The position numbers and the translations under genes were made by a program. Shown piece after piece: positions 61,620-64,000 of a DNA stretch of 64,000 nt; position 1 is the first letter of the stretch; each line of letters opens with the position of its first letter. This DNA is from Nocardia pneumoniae NBRC 100136. GTDB taxonomy: Bacteria; Actinomycetota; Actinomycetes; Mycobacteriales; Mycobacteriaceae. The notes under the pieces are model-generated. The model had not been told where the DNA came from. It saw only the letters and a program-made list of their open reading frames with translations, and did not search any database. The stretch covers positions 1 through 64,000 of the forward strand of contig NZ_BAGF01000062.1 in NCBI RefSeq assembly GCF_000308755.1, given 5' to 3'.

Positions 61620-62777
61620 ATGGGTTCGAAAATTGGGAGCTTCTCGGTGCGAGGTGTTCGCGCGTGGCTGGAGGCGCCCGCGGCGAGCGTCGCCGAGCGC
61701 GGCGGCAAGCTGAACGTGCTGCGCGGCGCCGTGGCGCGAGTGACCACCCCGCTGCTGCCGGACGACTACCTGCACCTGGTCAACCCGCTGTGGTCGGCGC
61801 GCGAGCTGCGCGGGCGCATCGTGGAGGTGCGCAAGGAGACCGCCGACTCCGCCACGCTGGTGATCCAGCCGGGATGGGGCTTCGACTTCACCTACCAACC
61901 CGGCCAGTACATCGGCATCGGCCTCCTGGTCGACGGACGTTGGCATTGGCGCTCGTACTCGCTGACCTGCCCGCCGGACTGGTCCGCGCCGGGGCACGGC
62001 GGCAAGCGGCTGATCTCGATCGCGGTGAAGGCGATGCCGGAAGGTTTCCTGTCCAGCCACCTGGTCGGCGGCGTTCCGGTGGGCACTGTCGTCCGGCTGG
62101 CCGCGCCGCAGGGCGGGTTCGTGCTGCCGTACCCGCCGCCGGAGAAGGTGCTGTTCCTCACCGCGGGCAGCGGCATCACCCCGGTGATGTCCATGCTGCG
62201 CACGATGGACCGCCGTCAGGTCTTCACCGACGTGGTGCATCTGCATTCGGCGCGCACCGCCGACGACGTGATGTTCGGCGCCGAGTTGCGCGAGCTGCAC
62301 GACCGCAATCCGGGTTTCCGCACCCGCCTGCATCTCACCGCGGAAAACGGCAAGTTCGCGCTCGCCGACCTGGACACCGCGTTCCCCGACTGGCGCGAAC
62401 GGCACACCTGGGCGTGCGGGCCCGCCGGGATGCTCGACGAGATGGAGAAGCACTGGCGCGACGCGGGCCTGTCCGACCGGCTGCACGTGGAGCGGTTCGA
62501 GATCGAGCGCTCCGCGGTGGGCGCGGGCGGCACGGTCACCTTCGGCAAGACCGGACGCACCGCCGAGGTGGACGGCGCGACCAGCCTGCTGGAGGCGGGC
62601 GAGTCGGTGGGCGTGCAGATGCCGTTCGGCTGCCGGATGGGCATCTGCCAAACCTGCGTCGTCACGGTCAGCTCGGGCCATGTGCGCGATCTGCGCAACG
62701 GCGACGAGCGGCGCGAGGGCGACAAGGTGCAGACCTGCGTCTCGGCCGCCGCGGGCGATTGCACGCTGGACGTATAG
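61620..62777 (+). CDS. Ferredoxin reductase with C-terminal 2Fe-2S domain
   Basis: 385 residues. FAD-binding domain: FTYQPGQYIGIGLLVDGRWHWRSYSLTCPP (R-x-Y-S/T), NAD(P)H domain: VLFLTAGSGITPVMSMLRTM and WACGPAGMLDEMEKHW, and plant-type ferredoxin domain at the C-terminus with MPFGCRMGICQTCVVTVSSG (C-x4-C-x2-C) plus a final Cys in VQTCVSAA. Like Rv3230c, it supplies electrons from NADPH to the desaturase encoded directly downstream. ATG 61620 is taken as start; other Met codons follow. Confidence 0.92.
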   Translation: MGSKIGSFSVRGVRAWLEAPAASVAERGGKLNVLRGAVARVTTPLLPDDYLHLVNPLWSARELRGRIVEVRKETADSATLVIQPGWGFDFTYQPGQYIGIGLLVDGRWHWRSYSLTCPPDWSAPGHGGKRLISIAVKAMPEGFLSSHLVGGVPVGTVVRLAAPQGGFVLPYPPPEKVLFLTAGSGITPVMSMLRTMDRRQVFTDVVHLHSARTADDVMFGAELRELHDRNPGFRTRLHLTAENGKFALADLDTAFPDWRERHTWACGPAGMLDEMEKHWRDAGLSDRLHVERFEIERSAVGAGGTVTFGKTGRTAEVDGATSLLEAGESVGVQMPFGCRMGICQTCVVTVSSGHVRDLRNGDERREGDKVQTCVSAAAGDCTLDV

Positions 62778-62822
62778 CCCGACAGGTACCCTCGATCTGG
62801 ATCGAGTAGGGAAAGGACCCCG

Positions 62823-64000
62823 GTGGCCATCACCGATATCAAGGCGTTCGCTCACCTCACGGCGACCGACATCGAGACCCTGGGGCAGGAACTGGATTCC
62901 ATCCGCCGCTCCGTGGAGTCGTCCCGTGGCGAGCGCGACGCGAAGTACATCCGGCGCACGATCGCGGCGCAGCGCGGTCTGGAGGTCGCGGCCCGCGCCG
63001 TGCTGTTCGGCAGCCGCAACCGGTGGGCCTGGCTGGCCGGAACCGCGCTGCTGTCGGTCGCCAAGATCATCGAGAACATGGAGCTCGGGCACAACGTCAG
63101 CCACGGGCAGTGGGACTGGATGAACGATCCGGAGATCCACTCCACCTCCTGGGAGTGGGACATGACCGGCCCCTCCTCGCAGTGGCGCCGCGCGCACAAT
63201 TACTCCCACCACACCTACACCAACGTCCTCGGCAAGGACGAGGACCTCGGCTTCGGCATCCTTCGGATGACCCGGGACGAGCCGTGGCGTCCGATCCACC
63301 TGGTGCAGCCGTTGGCGAACCTGCTGCTGGCCGCCACCTTCGAGTGGGGGATCGCGCTGCACGACTGGAGCATCGAGAAGGAGCTGGCCGACACGCCGCG
63401 GTGGCAGCTGATGTCGCCGCCGAACAAGGACTTCGGCCGCAAGATCTGCCGTCAGGTGGCCAAGGACTTCCTGATCTACCCGGCGCTCACCGGACCGGCG
63501 TTCAAGCAGACGCTGAAGGCCAACGCGATGGCGAACCTGGTGCGCAACCTGTGGGCGTACGCGGTGATCTTCTGCGGCCACTTCCCCGACGGCGCGGAGA
63601 AGTTCACCGTCGAGCAGCTGGAGAACGAGACCAGCGGCGAGTGGTACCTGCGCCAGATGCTGGGCAGCGCCAATTTCGAAGCCGGTCCCGCCATGGCGTT
63701 CATGAGCGGCAACCTCTGCTACCAGATCGAGCACCATCTGTTCCCGGACCTGCCGAGCAACCGGTACCCGGAGATCGCGGCGCGCGTGCGCGAGCTGTGC
63801 GACAAGTACGACCTGCCCTACACCACCGGCTCGCTGGGCAAGCAGTATCTGCTCGCCTTCCGCACCATCCACAAGCTGGCGCTGCCGGACCGGTTCCTCA
63901 AGGCGACCGCCGACAACGCCCCGGAGACGTCCTCGGAACGCAAGTTCGCGGGCATCACGCTGCCGTCGATGGGTGGCGTGACGCTGCCGGGCGCGGAGTC
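62823..64000 (+). CDS. desA3: Fatty acyl-CoA desaturase (DesA3 type), cut at window end
   Basis: GTG 62823 (AAAGGA upstream); open to the window edge, at least 392 residues. Membrane-bound desaturase His boxes: GHNVSH (90-94), RAHNYSHH (125-130) and YQIEHHLFPD (about 300). Hydrophobic segments flank the boxes (RNRWAWLAGTALLSVAKII, PIHLVQPLANLLLAATFEWGIAL). In M. tuberculosis DesA3 (Rv3229c) is a stearoyl-CoA delta-9 desaturase that makes oleic acid using the Rv3230c reductase. Start and gene order here support the same pair, in the order reductase then desaturase. Confidence 0.93.
   Translation, partial: MAITDIKAFAHLTATDIETLGQELDSIRRSVESSRGERDAKYIRRTIAAQRGLEVAARAVLFGSRNRWAWLAGTALLSVAKIIENMELGHNVSHGQWDWMNDPEIHSTSWEWDMTGPSSQWRRAHNYSHHTYTNVLGKDEDLGFGILRMTRDEPWRPIHLVQPLANLLLAATFEWGIALHDWSIEKELADTPRWQLMSPPNKDFGRKICRQVAKDFLIYPALTGPAFKQTLKANAMANLVRNLWAYAVIFCGHFPDGAEKFTVEQLENETSGEWYLRQMLGSANFEAGPAMAFMSGNLCYQIEHHLFPDLPSNRYPEIAARVRELCDKYDLPYTTGSLGKQYLLAFRTIHKLALPDRFLKATADNAPETSSERKFAGITLPSMGGVTLPGAE

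Noticed and set aside
61485..63872. 795-codon minus-strand frame opposite the reductase and desaturase
   Set aside because: Antisense shadow of two well-defined enzymes with intact cofactor and His-box motifs on the plus strand.

Overview
This is a high-GC actinobacterial chromosome segment. The mixture of mycolate-group features (EspG, a PPE-like protein and WXG100-type ESX proteins, DUF3558 lipoproteins, MoeZ, PdtaS, WhiB1, SigH/RsrA, SecA1, a DesA3-type desaturase) with the SCO2521-SCO2524 gene set fits a Nocardia or close relative. The genus is inferred from gene content only. No rRNA, tRNA, CRISPR array, transposase or integrase was seen.

Layout. (1) 1-7.8 kb, cell envelope and secretion: the end of a TIG/IPT-domain protein, a WXG100-like protein, a DUF1023 alpha/beta hydrolase with a putative LppA-like lipoprotein, a PPE-like protein with EspG, a GT2 glycosyltransferase and a secreted glycine-rich protein. 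(2) 7.9-15.7 kb, regulation and metabolism: a PknK-type kinase/STAND regulator, a cytochrome P450 convergent with an AraC regulator, and an HxlR regulator divergent from a RibD/DHFR-fold reductase. (3) 15.9-20.7 kb, accessory: a DUF3558 lipoprotein with a helical partner, an XRE-DUF5753/DUF397 pair, a run of tightly coupled small unknown ORFs and a GNAT acetyltransferase followed by hairpin-bearing tandem repeats. (4) 21-27 kb: a small membrane protein with a degenerate potassium-channel filter, convergent with the complete SCO2524-SCO2523-SCO2522-SCO2521 operon, whose function is unknown.

(5) 27-64 kb is a core block collinear in large part with the M. tuberculosis Rv3205c-Rv3240c region, from memory of that genome: TIGR02569 protein, moeZ, DUF3152, TetR, DUF3107, ferritin-like protein, DEAD-box helicase, beta-propeller protein, phosphoglycerate mutase-like protein, GNAT, membrane protein, lipid kinase, whiB1, pdtaS, biotinyl protein, rsrA, sigH, SRAP protein, aroA, rsgA, secA, a WS/DGAT-like protein, a small conserved protein, a ferredoxin reductase and an acyl-CoA desaturase (cut by the window end). 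Insertions include an YceI protein, an MmyB-type regulator, endonuclease V, an aldehyde dehydrogenase and a Uma2 protein. The tiny ribosomal protein gene bL37 sits between the biotinyl protein and rsrA.

The ferredoxin reductase and desaturase probably form an electron-transfer/desaturation pair. SigH/RsrA is a thiol-oxidative stress switch, and WhiB1 carries a CRP-like site upstream. Most notable beyond the genes: a dispersed intergenic repeat family with inverted-repeat architecture (at least five copies from 29 kb to 59 kb), a threefold tandem duplication of the 3' end of a membrane-protein gene that runs into endonuclease V, a duplicated lipoprotein-leader/promoter module in front of the PPE-like gene, and the channel-like gene beside the SCO2521-2524 operon.
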